Positions 23,449 through 35,079 are shown, numbered from the stretch's first letter. The stretch: 64,000 bases of DNA from Symsagittifera roscoffensis (GCF_963678635.1 NC_087070.1:44313467-44377466); one strand, 5' to 3'. The notes: a model not told the origin generated them from the sequence alone. Numbers and translations are program-made.

Positions 23449-24134
23449 ATTGTGTTCGAACACCAAGACAACCTGCCAGCTGATTTGTCCAAGCTTCGTT
23501 CAAACACAAAAAAGAAATCTCAATCGAGAAGGAGGGCGGAGAAAAGAAGACGAGGCAAGGCGAGGAAAAGAAGACGAGACGAGGCGAGGTGAACAGAGGC
23601 GAGGAAACTGTTGGTCCGACTGACGAGGAGGCTTTAACGGAGAGGTGAGTTAAACTTGTGTTATTTGTGTTGCTTTGTGTCACGTGAGGTCTATTCCTCG
23701 TGGCCTGCAAACCAATGAGCACAGTTGTACTCCCACCTCCAATCTTGATTTGGACTTTAAAAAACAAACTCAATTGAAAGTTTGTCCGTGATTATGCGTC
23801 AATATATATTAAATTTATCAACTGTCACCAACGCGTTGAATTTTCGAGAGTTTGTCTAGAAAACGACATTATAGCTGATTTGTTGAGGTTCAGGGTACCA
23901 GAAAATGGGGTGTTTTTGAACCAAGCGGGACACAGTTTTTAGACAAAACTTCTAAGAAAGGAGATAAACAAGGCAAGGACAGATGAGAAAAACGTTGAAG
24001 TCAAACTAGAAAGGGCGAGAGGCGCAGTACAGAGGGGTGTAGATGAGAAGTTTTGGCCTTCGGTAATTATATACTTAAGTCTTAGGGGACAAAGACAAAC
24101 AACAACAGTCAAAGAGACCCATCAGAACAAGCTA

Positions 24135-25948
24135 ATGAAACTATCAGAAAGGCAAGACCGACCTCCAGGGAAGCAAGGTGAGGGTTCGGTAAGAGCTCTT
24201 CGTGATGTTGAATTACCAAATTGGGTACAACAAGTGTTGGCATTAGGGCCGAAATATCCCGTCAGGGATAAATTTAACGAGACACACTTTCTCGCCGACA
24301 TTGACATCTTTCTATCGGATCTGAAAAATCGTAAAGTCCCCGGGGAGGCCCTTTGTGAGATCGAAGCTGTGGCGAAAGCCTATGCAATAAGGGTAAAACA
24401 AACACCATCTGACAAAAGCGTTGAGAAGGCCCGAAAGTATCTGAAGAGTAATGGATTAGTTGCGGTACCGCATGACAAAGGCGTGGGTTTTTTTGTAATG
24501 AGGAAGGACACCTACGAGAACAAGTTGTCGTAGACATTAGATTCAAATCAATTCAGCAAAAGTAAAGGAACAAGTGATGCGATTGTTTTGAAGATAGAAA
24601 GAGACATCAATAAGGAGTGGTTGGCTATGAGGCAAAAAGATGAAATAAGTGAGAATCTCTACACAAGGATGAGGTCTACTGGGGGGCAGCCCGCCAGGCT
24701 TTATGGGTTGGCGAAAGTGCATAAAGTGAATACCCCATTAATACCGGTCCTCTCCTTGCCTGGTAGCTCTTATTATAACTTGAACAAGGTTATTGCAAAA
24801 TTTTTCGAGAAAATTGAGGGCGCAAACGTCGGAACCAACTCACTAGATGCGAGAGAAATCTTAGAAATCTTGAGCACAATGAAAATTTGATATCTCTATA
24901 TGTGAAGATTTTGTATACAAACGTTCCACTGAAAGAAGCAATAGACATAGCTCTGAGAAAACTGTATGAGCACAATCAACCACCATCAATTGCCAGGAAA
25001 ACTATGAAGAGACTGTTGAACATGGCTTTTAGTCAAGTCCATTTCAAGTGCAATGAAACATGGTACGTTCAGAAAGATGGTTTGGCAATGGGGGCATCTC
25101 TTGCCGTTATTTCAGCAAATTTTTGGCTGAAGCAGTACAAAACTGCACTCTCGAGGGATATTCCCGAAATATTTTTGCCCGAGAAAGATCTTAACGGAAT
25201 ATGTCCCGAGTGCAATAAGAAAGTCACGTACAGGTCAAAAGGTTTAAAATGTGAATGCTGTTTGAACTGGTATCACGTAAATTGCGGTGATATATCAGAT
25301 GATGAGTATCGAAATATAAGTGAAACCGTCTGGTACTGTAGAAAATGCATCAAAATAAGAGAGAAAAATAAGTCAGTGCAGCAAGCTAAGTTTTTTCTCC
25401 GTTACGTTGACGATATAGTGAGAACAGTGAAGAATGATCCTGAAAAAGTGCTACGGGCTGCAAACTGACTACATCCAATTTTACAGTTCACAATAGAGAC
25501 ACCAAACACAAACGGAAAACTGGCATTTTTGGATTTACAAATTAGTTTTGACAAAAGCAGGATTAACTGTGGGTGGTATCAAAAACCAACAGATACAGGT
25601 ACCATACTAAATTTTAGAAGCTGCGCCACCCTCAAGAGAAGTCTGATTGAAGGAACTGTTCACCGGGTTTCCCGCAGTACCTCAACATGGGAAGAATATG
25701 ATAAAGCTATGAAAATCAACCGGGAGCAGTGGTTGGATAACCAATATCCGGAAAGTTGGTCTTCGCGGGTTGCATCCAAAGCCCTTGAAAAGATCATCAG
25801 GGAGAGCAAAAACAAAAAGAACATGGCTGAGAAAAAGAAGCTCTGTGATTATTGCAATGATTCACCACCCATCTTGATGGTTCAATATAGGTGGAATAAC
25901 ATTCAGACATTAGCAAAAAAGTGCGCGATATCACCAATGCGCAGATAA
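24135..25948 (+). pseudogene. PLE reverse transcriptase with inserted PHD finger, copy 2
   Basis: Blocks in order: ELPNWVQQVLALGPKYPV; KSNGLVAVPHDKGVGFFVM (RT motif 1); LYGLAKVHKVNTPLIPVLSL (motif 2a); VKILYTNVPLKEAI (motif A); WYVQKDGLAMGASLAVISAN (motif B); a Cys/His zinc finger (25202-25348); FLRYVDDIV (motif C, YVDD at 25403-25414); LAFLDLQISFDKS (motif D); YQKPTDTGTILNFRSC. The motif A aspartate is replaced by tyrosine (codon TAT at 24899-24901), and stops lie at 24531, 24888 and 25466. It is therefore inactive, but family architecture is clear. Confidence 0.88.
25202..25348 (+). other. PHD-type zinc finger between RT motifs B and C
   Basis: Cys-x2-Cys (CPEC), about 12 residues, Cys-x2-Cys (CECC), LNW, then YH-VNC, about 16 residues, and a final Cys-x2-Cys (YCRKC). 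This is the C4-H-C3 layout of PHD fingers including the W/Y-H-x2-C signature. It lies about 25 residues after DGLAMGAS and about 20 before YVDD, so it is inside the RT palm rather than appended. Confidence 0.8.
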
Positions 25949-26298
25949 TTTTCATGACGAGGAAAATGAAATCTTGTATGCCCTCTCTAAAATCCTCCTT
26001 TTCCAGTGAACTGAAATCAAAAGTGGTGTACAGACTTGAATGTTGTGCGTGCAAATCCATCTATGTTGGCCCGACGGTCCAACATCTCACCACAAGGATT
26101 GAGGAACACCGAAAAGAGGATACCCCAGTTGGACAGCCTATAAGGCAGTGTGGTAGTGAGAGTGGTAAGTCTGAGTTTAAATGGAAAATAATCGACCAGG
26201 CGTCCAGCAGCATCAAATTACTTACATTAGAGGCGCTGCACATTAGGAAAGAGAGACCGGCAATCAACACGCGCGATGGGTTAAAAGTAGGGAGTTGA
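25921..26298 (+). pseudogene. PLE GIY-YIG endonuclease domain, copy 2
   Basis: SKVVYRLECCACKSIYVG gives the GIY-YIG core with an embedded Cys pair. TVQHLTTRIEEHRKED carries the conserved Arg, and LLTLEALHIRKERPAINTRD is the typical PLE C-terminal block with the catalytic-region Glu. It ends at a stop at about 26298. One frameshift near 25925 separates it from the RT. Confidence 0.82.
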
Positions 26299-26770
26299 CA
26301 CTAAGGCTATAGTTCCAGAATCGATAAATTCTGGCTAAAACAAAAATTTTTTGAAATCACTTGCATGTTAGCATGAAAATTAGCGACAAAACGAAATTGT
26401 AAATTGGGTTAATTCACGGAGTGCATCTTCTTTTGGGTAATAGGGTAATAGATTATTTCGATGTTGAACAGTTTCTTTTTTACTTGTGTCAGTAAGTTTG
26501 TATGTTACATTAGTGGGATTATCAATTATTTGAGATGGTCCTTTTCGGAGTGGTTGTAACTTTTTTGAAATTTCTTTTTGTGTCGTAAAGTTGAGAATTA
26601 AAACAAAAAAGGTGATAACTCTCAGAAATTTGTGACAAAATGTTCACAGTTGTTACATAATAGTTGTTACATAGTTTCAGTAATATTTGTTAAAATTTAG
26701 TTGATTGGTTGAACTTTTTAAATTTTGAAATAATGATCATTTTGTACAGATAGTTTAGAATTTTTAAAAC

Positions 26771-26798
26771 CTGAAGATGCACAAAAATGTGCGAAAAC
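26771..26798 (+). other. hammerhead-like core in 3' region of PLE copy 2
   Basis: CTGAAGA, hairpin TGCACAAAAATGTGC, GAAAAC. This fits the CUGANGA - stem II - GAAA core. A convincing long stem I cannot be drawn here, so catalytic competence is doubtful. Confidence 0.5.
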
Positions 26799-27857
26799 GT
26801 TTGTTTGAATTTACAATTTAAACGCATTCTCAAAAAATCATAGGAATTTTTTTTAGATTTGGAAGTGATAATGATTAATGGGAGATGATTAGGTCAGTTC
26901 ATTCTAATCACATAGGCGGTTTTTCGCCTCTTTCGATCAGTTCGTGTTGTATTCTTTTTCAATACTTCGTTTCGAAAATTGTTCAGTTGTTTTTTGAAAT
27001 AATTCGTTGTTTTAGAGCTTATGATTTCACTTGGCAGTGCGTTGGTTTCAATCTATTGTTGTAATTTTGCCATATGCCAAGTACCCATGAGGTGGCCCGT
27101 TTTTGGATTTTTTTGATATCCCTCATTTCACCTTTGTTTGCTGACCATGCCTGAGAAGCATATGCTATTACAAGGAATGCAAACGTTTTGGAAAATAGAG
27201 AGCCCTCCAGGCTTTGGAACATCTTTTATCACAATTTGCTTTCCAATTTCAGTTCACCGCCATTATAATAAGAACAGATTTGGAAGCTCTAGAATATCAT
27301 TAATTTTTTTTCTGGACAGTGGACCTTTGATCCATTTCAGATGGACCAACCTAAACCTCACCTTATCTCAACATAATCACATAAAATGCACTCAAGATAT
27401 TAAATTTAGTACTCATATAGTGACGAGACTCTAGAATTAAGTAAATCATATAATCAAAGCAACTCTAGAAAAATTTTGTAATATGTAGTTTTAAATCAAG
27501 AAGTTTAGTTGTTTTCTGAACCATTGGGCAGCCCAATCAAGATTTACTCTCGCCCAACGATAGTACTCTCGTAGGAATTCGCGTTTCTCTCCGTCAGGAA
27601 CAAGATAGCTCTACTCGAATTGATGATTTCAGTAAAATTGCGAACGGCAATTTTACTCTAGTATGTTTTTATCAACTTTGCCGCAATTCTGATTTGCGTC
27701 TTCCGATCAGAATAACTTCTGATTTTCAGTTGTCGGGAGAAACTTGAGCATGACATGGTCAATTTGTATTTTTTGAAGATTGCTTTTTTCTCAAAAATCA
27801 AGGTCAAACTTTCAAATATGACCAACTGGCACATGATCTTGTCAAGAATTTCAAATC

Positions 27858-28067
27858 TTACCCTGTACGATCATCTTTCCGGAAATTGATTTTCAATCCA
27901 TTGCTTACAATTTTTTCAAGTGCGCCGTCAGAGTTTACCCATCTTGAGATACTTCTGAAAGCCCGATGGACCATCCCTTCAATAAAAATTTCTTTTGTAG
28001 TGCGAAGGAGCGCAGACTTTAAAATTAGGAGTGTTACCGTCATCTGTGAGTTTTTGTAACCCTCCAC
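27858..28067 (-). pseudogene. PLE RT C-terminal scrap (in duplication unit 1)
   Basis: EGMVHRAFRSISRWVNSDGA matches the post-RT block EGTVHRVSRSTSTWEEYDKA of the plus-strand PLEs. The second-unit counterpart is at 31557-31357 with EGTVHRAFRSISRW. No intact protein. Confidence 0.7.
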
Positions 28068-29262
28068 ATATGACCTTTTTTCGTGAGTCCAGGTTTATAA
28101 TTAAATCCGAAAAGGCCAAACTACAGTTATTTTCATGTTCTTCAATAGTTAACTACACTTTGGGTTCAACTTGTCAGCAGCCTCGAGGACTAAACCGAAA
28201 CTTTCTAATCGCTTTCCCGCTGTGTTTTGCAAGTCCTGCAACACCAGACCGTTTCAGCGATGTTTGCGTGTTTCAATTCCGATATCTTACCGCACCCTAA
28301 TTGAATCTCAATCAAGCAGGCTTAGCATTCTACCCCTTTTTTCGATATGTCACCTTTTTCTGACATACAGGGCAGACTCCTATGTTTTTTTATTTAGCAA
28401 CGTCAATTTCGGTAATTCTTTCATTAAAAAAAACAGTTTCTTTCTAAGAGTCTTCCATTCTTCAACTTAAAAAAAAATTAACTTAAAAATTGTGAAGTGC
28501 TTTAGCAAAGGATTCCACTGACTAAAAAACTTAAAAATTTATCCCAAAAAGCTATACATGACTCGCGTCTTTTAGGTGTAGATAGTGAAAGGTTCTGATT
28601 TCCGAGATGTTTAAACTATTAGCAGATGTTTAAACTATTAACCATTAACAGATGTTTAAATTATTAGCCAGTGACATCCACTTAAAAAGTGATGAGATGA
28701 AGGGGCAAGAAAAAAGCTATCAGATATTCCAGTCACAATCCTAATTTTTTTTATCCTTTGTTGTGCCGAGGACGCACGCAGCGATTGCAATCTGTAATGA
28801 AAGGGAGATTCTCTGCTTTGAAAAGCTGTATATCCTGGGTGCTTCCATCTTGATGCATCTTCTCTGTATAGCACACCCGAGAGGGACGTTTGTATGTTGT
28901 CAAAATATGCCCGTTCTGTGGAACAAGTTATCAGAATACGGTGAACTGAGTAAAACTCCATGTCCAGTTTAGGCGTGGCATTTTTAGTTAATGGTACGGG
29001 CCGAGATGAACAAAATTTTGAGGAGATGTGCCAGGATGCAGATGGTTGACAGCTTCTCTATGGCAAAAGACTGGGGCAAACTTCGTAACATTGTTGTTCA
29101 GTGTGTGAAGGTAGCTATTTTAATGAGTCGAGTTCCCGGCTCTCGGATCTGAGTTGTGATACTGGACATCCGTTTCGCGGAAAATCTTACCTTCGTTTGC
29201 AGACAACAGAAAAGGTTTTCTGTCAACTGACTTACACTTCTCTTAAATAAAATAAGAAATTT

Positions 29263-29318
29263 AAAGTTTTAATTCAAACAATTTCGCACATTTTGTGCAT
29301 CATCAGAATTAGAACTTT
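29263..29318 (-). ncRNA. hammerhead-ribozyme-like motif
   Basis: On the minus strand: AAAGTTCTAATT, then CTGATGA (29306-29300), stem II hairpin TGCACAAAATGTGC, GAAA (29285-29282), TTGTTTG, then AATTAAAACTTT. The first and last 12 bases pair at 11 of 12 positions as stem I, and the core matches CUGAUGA...GAAA exactly. The base expected at the cleavage position reads G rather than A, C or U, and stem III is minimal, so activity is uncertain. PLEs are known to carry minimal type I hammerheads. Confidence 0.55.
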
Positions 29319-29559
29319 CCTATAAAACTTACAGTAAGATCGAAGATGTGGAGAAATGACAAAAATGTCTCAAAAACGTTTTGAAATTTTTTGACTAGTC
29401 AAAAATAAACAACTGTTATTACATAATACAATAAATGATCATAAGTAACATTTTCCTGTAAATGTCTGAGATTTTTTAATTTTTTTTCTTGAAATGTTAT
29501 AACATTTCGTTTTGGGACTGTTTTTGATTCTGACATGTCAGTTCTTGATCTCAAGCCAT

Positions 29560-30134
29560 GTTATAAACGGAATACTGTTTTAGCGTTAGTTCAGTTCTCC
29601 TAAAGTCATCGCGCGTGTTGTTTTTCGGCCATTCCCTCCAAATATGCAAAGCCTCTAGTGTGTGTTGATTATGAGTGTAACCTATTTGCTCTATAACCTC
29701 TGAATTCAGATCAGCAGTGCAACCTCTGAATTCAGATCTGCAGGACTTTTTTTGATTCTGACTTATCAGTTTTTTGATCTTTAGCCATGTTATAAATGCA
29801 GTACAATTTTAGCGGTAGTTCCGTTCACTTTATGTCATCGCGCGTGTTGATTTTCGGAAATTCCCTCCAAGTATGCAGAGCCTCTAGTGTGTGATGTTTA
29901 TGAGTGTTACCTGTTTAGTCTATAATCTCTGACTTCAGATCAGCAGTACGGCCTACCTCCTGATTGCGTTTTAGCAAATGCTGTCCTACTGGGAAGTCCT
30001 CTTCGCGTTGTTCATCCACCCTCGCGTCTAAGTTTTGCACTGTCTGGCCGACATAGGTGAGTTGCAACCACTACATGTGAGCTTATACACGACTTTTGAT
30101 CTCAGTTCACGTGCAAAGGAAGTTTTGAGGGATG
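29560..30134 (-). pseudogene. minus-strand PLE GIY-YIG and C-terminal tail
   Basis: From about 30115 downwards the minus strand reads SKVVYKLTCSGCN, then after a one-base shift YVGQTVQNLDARVDEQREED and PVGQHLLKRNQEV, ending in ALHTW. The tail REWPKNNTRDDFRRTELTLK recurs twice (29.55-29.65 and 29.79-29.88 kb) in a local ~230-bp tandem duplication. Diverged from the plus-strand PLE family. Confidence 0.72.
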
Positions 30135-30779
30135 GTCAGCATGATGTTAACTTTCTTGTTTGTTAATTTACAACACCTTTGCAGCCAACAATTGCGACTG
30201 ATTGTCGATATTGCTTTGTCAAAAGAGGCGGGAAGAGTCTTCCAATTATTAAACGTTTCTCTGTTTTGATGATGTAACCTGTAAATTCTCAAAGAACTTG
30301 TTAAAAAATTCAAACCTTAGAGATGACAAGCATGTTTTTATAATTCTTGCTGTAAAATTTTTTTCTGTCCCGGATATTTTCCGCACGATTGCAGCTAACA
30401 GCTGCGACGGATTGCTGATATTGCTTCGTCAAAAGAGGGCGGGGAGGTAGTTCTTCGAACCATTTATCATTTCTCTATTTCGATGCTGTAAGCTGTAAGT
30501 TTTGTTCCCTCAATGATGTAACAGTCGTCTGCGTATGTCACATATGAATTTTAGAAGATTAGACAGTATAACTATTGGCTCAAGGGTCAGGGACACTATC
30601 TCTCGTGCTTTTTTACCTTTTTCAGTTAGAGCCAATTCGGTTCGCATAAGACGTGAGACTACAAAATCGTGTTACAGCTTGAAAGCCACTACCAAAATAC
30701 CCCCTCTCTCTAGAAATAAGAACGTCCCCATAGCTAGATCTCTAAATACCCAAAATACGCGAACGCCATTAAAAACAGA
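30135..30779. repeat. spacer between the two duplication units
   Basis: Bases 30533-30779 match 12597-12845 (upstream of FDX2), including TTGGCTCAAG and AGGGACACTATCTCT. The remainder is AT-rich with two related segments (TGCGACxGATTG, TTGCTTxGTCAAAAGAGG) at about 30190 and 30395. Confidence 0.65.
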
Positions 30780-33655
30780 GTTGGAAGCTCTAGAATATCA
30801 TTAATTTTTTTCTGGACAATGGATCTTTGATCCATTTCAGATGGACCAACCTAAAACTCACCTTATCGCAACATAATCACATAAAATGCACTCGAGTAAT
30901 TAAATTTAGTACTCATATAGTGACGAGACTCTAGAATTAAGTAAATCATATAATCAAAGCAACTCTAGAAAAATTTTGTAATATGTAGTTTTAAATCAAG
31001 AAGTTTACTTGTTTTCTGAACCATTGGGCAGCTCAATCAAGATTTTCTCTCGCCCAACGATGGTTCTCTCGTAGGACTTCGCGATGCTCTCTGTCAGGAA
31101 CAAGATAGCTCTACTCGAATTGATGATTTCAGTAAAATTGCGAACGGCAATTTTACTCTAGTATGTTTTTATCAACTTTGCCGCAATTCTGATTTGCGTC
31201 CTCCGATCAGAATAACTTCTGATTTTCAGTTGTCGGGAGAAACTTGAGCATGACATGGTCAATTTGCATTTTTTGAAGATTGCTTTTTTCTCAAAATCAA
31301 GGTCAAATTTTCAAATATGACCAACTGGCACATGATCTTGTCAAGAATTTCAAATCTTACCCTGTACGATCATCTTTCCGGAAATTGATTTTCAATCCAT
31401 TGCTTACGATTTTTTCAAGTGCGCCGTCAGAGTTTACCCATCTTGAGATACTTCTGAAAGCCCGATGGACCGTCCCTTCAATAAAAATTTCTTTTACACT
31501 GCAAAGGAGCGCAGCCTTTAAAATTAGGAGTGTTACCGTCATCTGTGAGAATGGCATTGCTATCTACGGGTTTTTGTAACCCTCCACATATGACCTTTTT
31601 TCGTGAGTCCAGGTTTATATATAAATCCTAAAAGGCCAAATTACAGTTATTTTCGTGTTCTTCAATAATTAACTACATTTTGGGTTCAACTTGTCAGCAG
31701 CCTCGAGGACTACCCCGAAACTTTCTAATCGCTTTCCCGCTGTTTTTTGCAAGTCCTGCAACACCAAACCGTTTCAGCTATGTTTGCGTGTTTCGATTCC
31801 GATATCTTACCGCACCCTAATTCAATCTCAATCAAGCAGGCTTAGAATTCTACCCCTTTTTTCAATATGTCACCTTTTTCTGACATCCAGGGCAGACTCC
31901 TATGTTTTTTTATTTAGCAACATCAATTTTGGTAATTCTTTCATTAAAAAAAAAACAGTTTCTTTCTAAGAGTCTTCCATTCTTCAACTTAAAAAAAAAT
32001 TAACTTAAAAATTGTGAAGTGCTTTAGCAAAGGATTCCACTGACTAAAAAACTTAAAAATTTATCCCAAAAAGCTATACATGACTCGCGTCTTTTAGGTG
32101 TAGATAGTGAAAGGTTCTGATTTCCGAGATGTTTAAACTATTAGCAGATGTTTAAACTATTAACCATTAACAGATGTTTAAATTATTAGCCAGTGACATC
32201 CACTTAAAAAGTGATGAGATGAAGGGGCAAGAAAAAAGCTATCAGATATTCCAGTCACAATCCTAATTTTTTTTATCCTTTGTTGTGCCGAGGACGCACG
32301 CAGCGATTGCAATCTGTAATGAAAGGGAGATTCTCTGCTTTGAAAAGCTGTATATCCTGGGTGCTTCCATCTTGATGCATCTTCTCTGTATAGCACACCC
32401 GAGAGGGACGTTTGTATGTTGTCAAAATATGCCCGTTCTGTGGAACAAGTTATCAGAATACGGTGAACTGAGTAAAACTCCATGTCCAGTTTAGGCGTGG
32501 CGTTTTTAGTTAATGGTACGGGCCGAGATGAACAAAATTTTGAGGAAATGTGCCAGTATGCAGATGGTTGACAGCTTCTCTATGGCAAAAGACTGGGGCA
32601 AACTTCGTAACATTGTTGTTCAGTGTGTGAAGGTAGCTATTTTAATGAGACGAGTTCCCGGCTCTCGGATCTGAGTTGTGATACTGGACATCCGTTTCGC
32701 GGAAAATCTTACCTTCGTTTGCAGACAACAGAAAAGGTTTTCTGTCAACTGACTTACACTTCTCTTAAATAAAATAAGAAATTTAAATTTTAATTCAAAC
32801 AATTTCGCACATTTTGTGCATCATCAGAATTAGAACTTTCCTATAAAACTTACAGTAAGATCGAAGATCTGGAGAAATGACAAGAATGTCTCAAAAACGT
32901 TTTGAATTTTTTTGACTAGTCAAAAATAAACAACTGTTATTACATAATACAATAAATGATCATAAGTAACATTTTCCTGTAAATGTCTGAGATTTTTTTA
33001 TTTTTTTTCTTGAAATGTTATAACATTTCGTTTTGGGACTGTTTTTGATTCTGACATGTCAGTTCTTGATCTTCAGCCATGTTATAAACGGAATACTGTT
33101 TTAGCGTTAGTTCAGTTCTCCTAAAGTCATCGCGCGTGTTGTTTTTCGGCCATTCCCTCCAAATATGCAAAGCCTCTAGTGTGTGTTGATTATGAGTGTA
33201 ACCTATTTGCTCTATAACCTCTGAATTCAGATCAGCAGTGCAACCTCTGAATTCAGATCTGCAGGACTTTTTTTGATTCTGACTTATCAGTTTTTTGATC
33301 TTTAGCCATGTTATAAATGCAGTACAATTTTAGCGGTAGTTCCGTTCACTTTAGGTCATCGCGCGTGTTGATTTTCGGAAATTCCCTCCAAGTATGCAGA
33401 GCCTCTAGTGTGTGATGTTTATGAGTGTTACCTGTTTAGTCTATAATCTCTGACTTCAGATCAGCAGTACGGCCTACCTCCTGATTGCGTTTTAGCAAAT
33501 GCTGTTCTACTGGGAAGTCCTCTTTGCGTTGTTCATCCACCCTCGCGTCTAAGTTTTGCACTGTCTGGCCGACATAGGTGAGTTGCAACCACTACATGTG
33601 AGTTTATACACGACTTTTGATCTCAGTTCACGTGCAAAGGAAGTTTTGAGGGATG
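30780..33655. repeat. long tandem duplication, unit 2
   Basis: Second copy of the 27277-30134 unit, with the same order of scraps. At its right edge it runs on into minus-strand PLE coding sequence (to about 33827) that unit 1 lacks, so unit 2 is probably the source and unit 1 the derived copy. Confidence 0.88.
32783..32839 (-). ncRNA. hammerhead-ribozyme-like motif, second copy
   Basis: The same arrangement as at 29263-29318: CTGATGA, stem II TGCACAAAATGTGC and GAAA are unchanged. Stem I is slightly weakened by a base change in its 3' strand. It lies 3' of the minus-strand PLE whose GIY-YIG domain is at 33.5-33.8 kb, the position expected for a PLE hammerhead. Confidence 0.52.
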
Positions 33656-33827
33656 TTAACCCGTCAAATTTTTCCCATGTTGAGGTACTTCTGAAAGCCC
33701 GTTGGACCGTCCTTTCAAAAACATTTCTTTCGTACTGCAAAGGAGCGCATCCTTTAAAATTAGGAATGGCATTGCTATCTACGGGTTTTTGTAACCATGA
33801 GCATGTGACCTGTTTTCGTGAGTCCAC
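33080..33827 (-). pseudogene. minus-strand PLE C-terminal region with GIY-YIG
   Basis: WLQKPVDSNAIPNFKGCAP and FERTVQRAFRSTSTWEKFDG match the post-RT blocks. SKVVYKLTCSGCN followed out of frame by YVGQTVQNLDARVDEQR is the GIY-YIG core. A frameshift interrupts the domain. It continues the RT scraps at 34.2-35.1 kb. Confidence 0.78.
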
Positions 33828-34227
33828 GTTTTATTTTGAAATTCGAGAAGGCCCAATTACATTTTGTTTGTTTTCTTCCATAAAAAATTACCAGTTTGGA
33901 TGCAACTTGTCAGCAGCCTCGAGGACTACCCCATGGTTGCCCCTCTTAATTCTAACTAAGTCACCCAAATAACTAAGAAAATCTTTAACATCATCCTAAT
34001 TCGGATAAGCTTACTGTTTTTTTTTTACAAGTCCTGCGAAACCAGATTGTTTCAGCGATGTTTGTTTTGCCTAATTGGATTTTGGCATTTCTCCGCACTC
34101 TGTTTGGATCTAAATCAAGCAGGTTTGCATTCTACCCCTTTAGTCCGATACGTCACCTTTTTCTGACATCCAGGGCAGACTGTGCTGTTATTTTCACTTA
34201 ACAACGTCAATTTTGGCAATTCTTGAA

Positions 34228-35070
34228 TTAACGCAGGTTCGTATTCTTTGAGCTACGAGCTGTACAATTTACTATTAGAAAGACGCCCATTGCTATACCG
34301 TCCTTTCGTGCATACCGCAAACCATTACATTTAAAGTGTACCTTACTCACACCCAATCTTAGTAGCTTTTTCATAGTTTTGCGATATGGTTCCGGAGGAT
34401 TGGTTTGCTCATCCATCTCCTTAGAGCTTTTTCAACATTTTCCTTGAGAGGTACATTAGTTTCAAAAAACTCTTTACATCAAGAAAAATTATACTCTCAA
34501 CAGAGTCCGTTTGAGCTTTCTCCAAGACCTCCTGGCTATTTGAGTATTCGTTTCCATGTTAACCCTCTCAATTTTATCGAAGTAATTCGCGTATGTTTAT
34601 TTAGATGGCCATTTAAGCTAACAGGTAAAAACAGGACGGGACGAAGTGATGTTCCTTGTTTGAGCACTTCTGCTAATCCGTAGACACTAGCTGGTTGCGC
34701 TCCCGTTGATCCTAATCTGCTACACAGCAGCGCCTCATTGATATCGTCTTTATTTCTCATGACAAGAAATTCTTTGTTCATTTCTTTTTCTTTTTTTACG
34801 ACACACAGTCAGTCAGATTCGTCCTCTCTCAAAATTGTTAAGCCTGTTAAAAATCATTAAGTTTCCTCTCATATGTCTCCTTTTTCCATACACAATATTT
34901 CGACCCCCCCTAACAAAAGGAACTAACAGAAGACATTTGTCTGTCAAATACGTACTGACTTTTTTCACTTTTTTGTCAGAGGGTGTCTGTTTCAGATTCT
35001 CAGAATATTTTTTGCTGCTGCATACATCTCGCTGAATCCAATTTTTTCTGGTTTTTTTGTTTAACTTCAA
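34228..35070 (-). pseudogene. minus-strand PLE RT fragments
   Basis: In order on the minus strand: LKQTPSDKKVKKVSTYL (RT N-terminal), RLGSTGAQPASVYGLAEV (motif 2a), RKTMKKLLRLGVSKVHFKCN, then RKDGIAMGVFLIV (motif B remnant). This corresponds block by block to PLE copy 2. Stops and frameshifts throughout. The PHD insertion is not visible; motif C is lost. Confidence 0.75.
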
Positions 35071-35079
35071 ACTTTGGTT

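Larger units (their letters stand above)
22811..27045 (+). mobile_element. Penelope-like element, copy 2 (most complete, inactive)
   Basis: It contains in order the 5' ORF (22966), RT N-terminal region (24135), RT core with an inserted zinc finger (24588-25948), a GIY-YIG nuclease (about 25950-26298) and a 3' non-coding region with a hammerhead-like core (26771). It differs from copy 1 mainly by point changes and by retaining the RT segment deleted there. Several stops (23446, 24531, 24888, 25466) and frameshifts interrupt it. Confidence 0.88.
27277..30134. repeat. long tandem duplication, unit 1
   Basis: Matches 30780-33655 almost throughout, from TTGGAAGCTCTAGAATATC to AAGTTTTGAGGGATG, with scattered substitutions and small indels. 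The unit contains minus-strand PLE coding scraps, a hammerhead-like motif, pieces derived from the FDX2 5' flank (about 27310-27490 versus 12860-13010) and from the FDX2 intron (about 28440-28740 versus 11450-11720). Confidence 0.9.
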
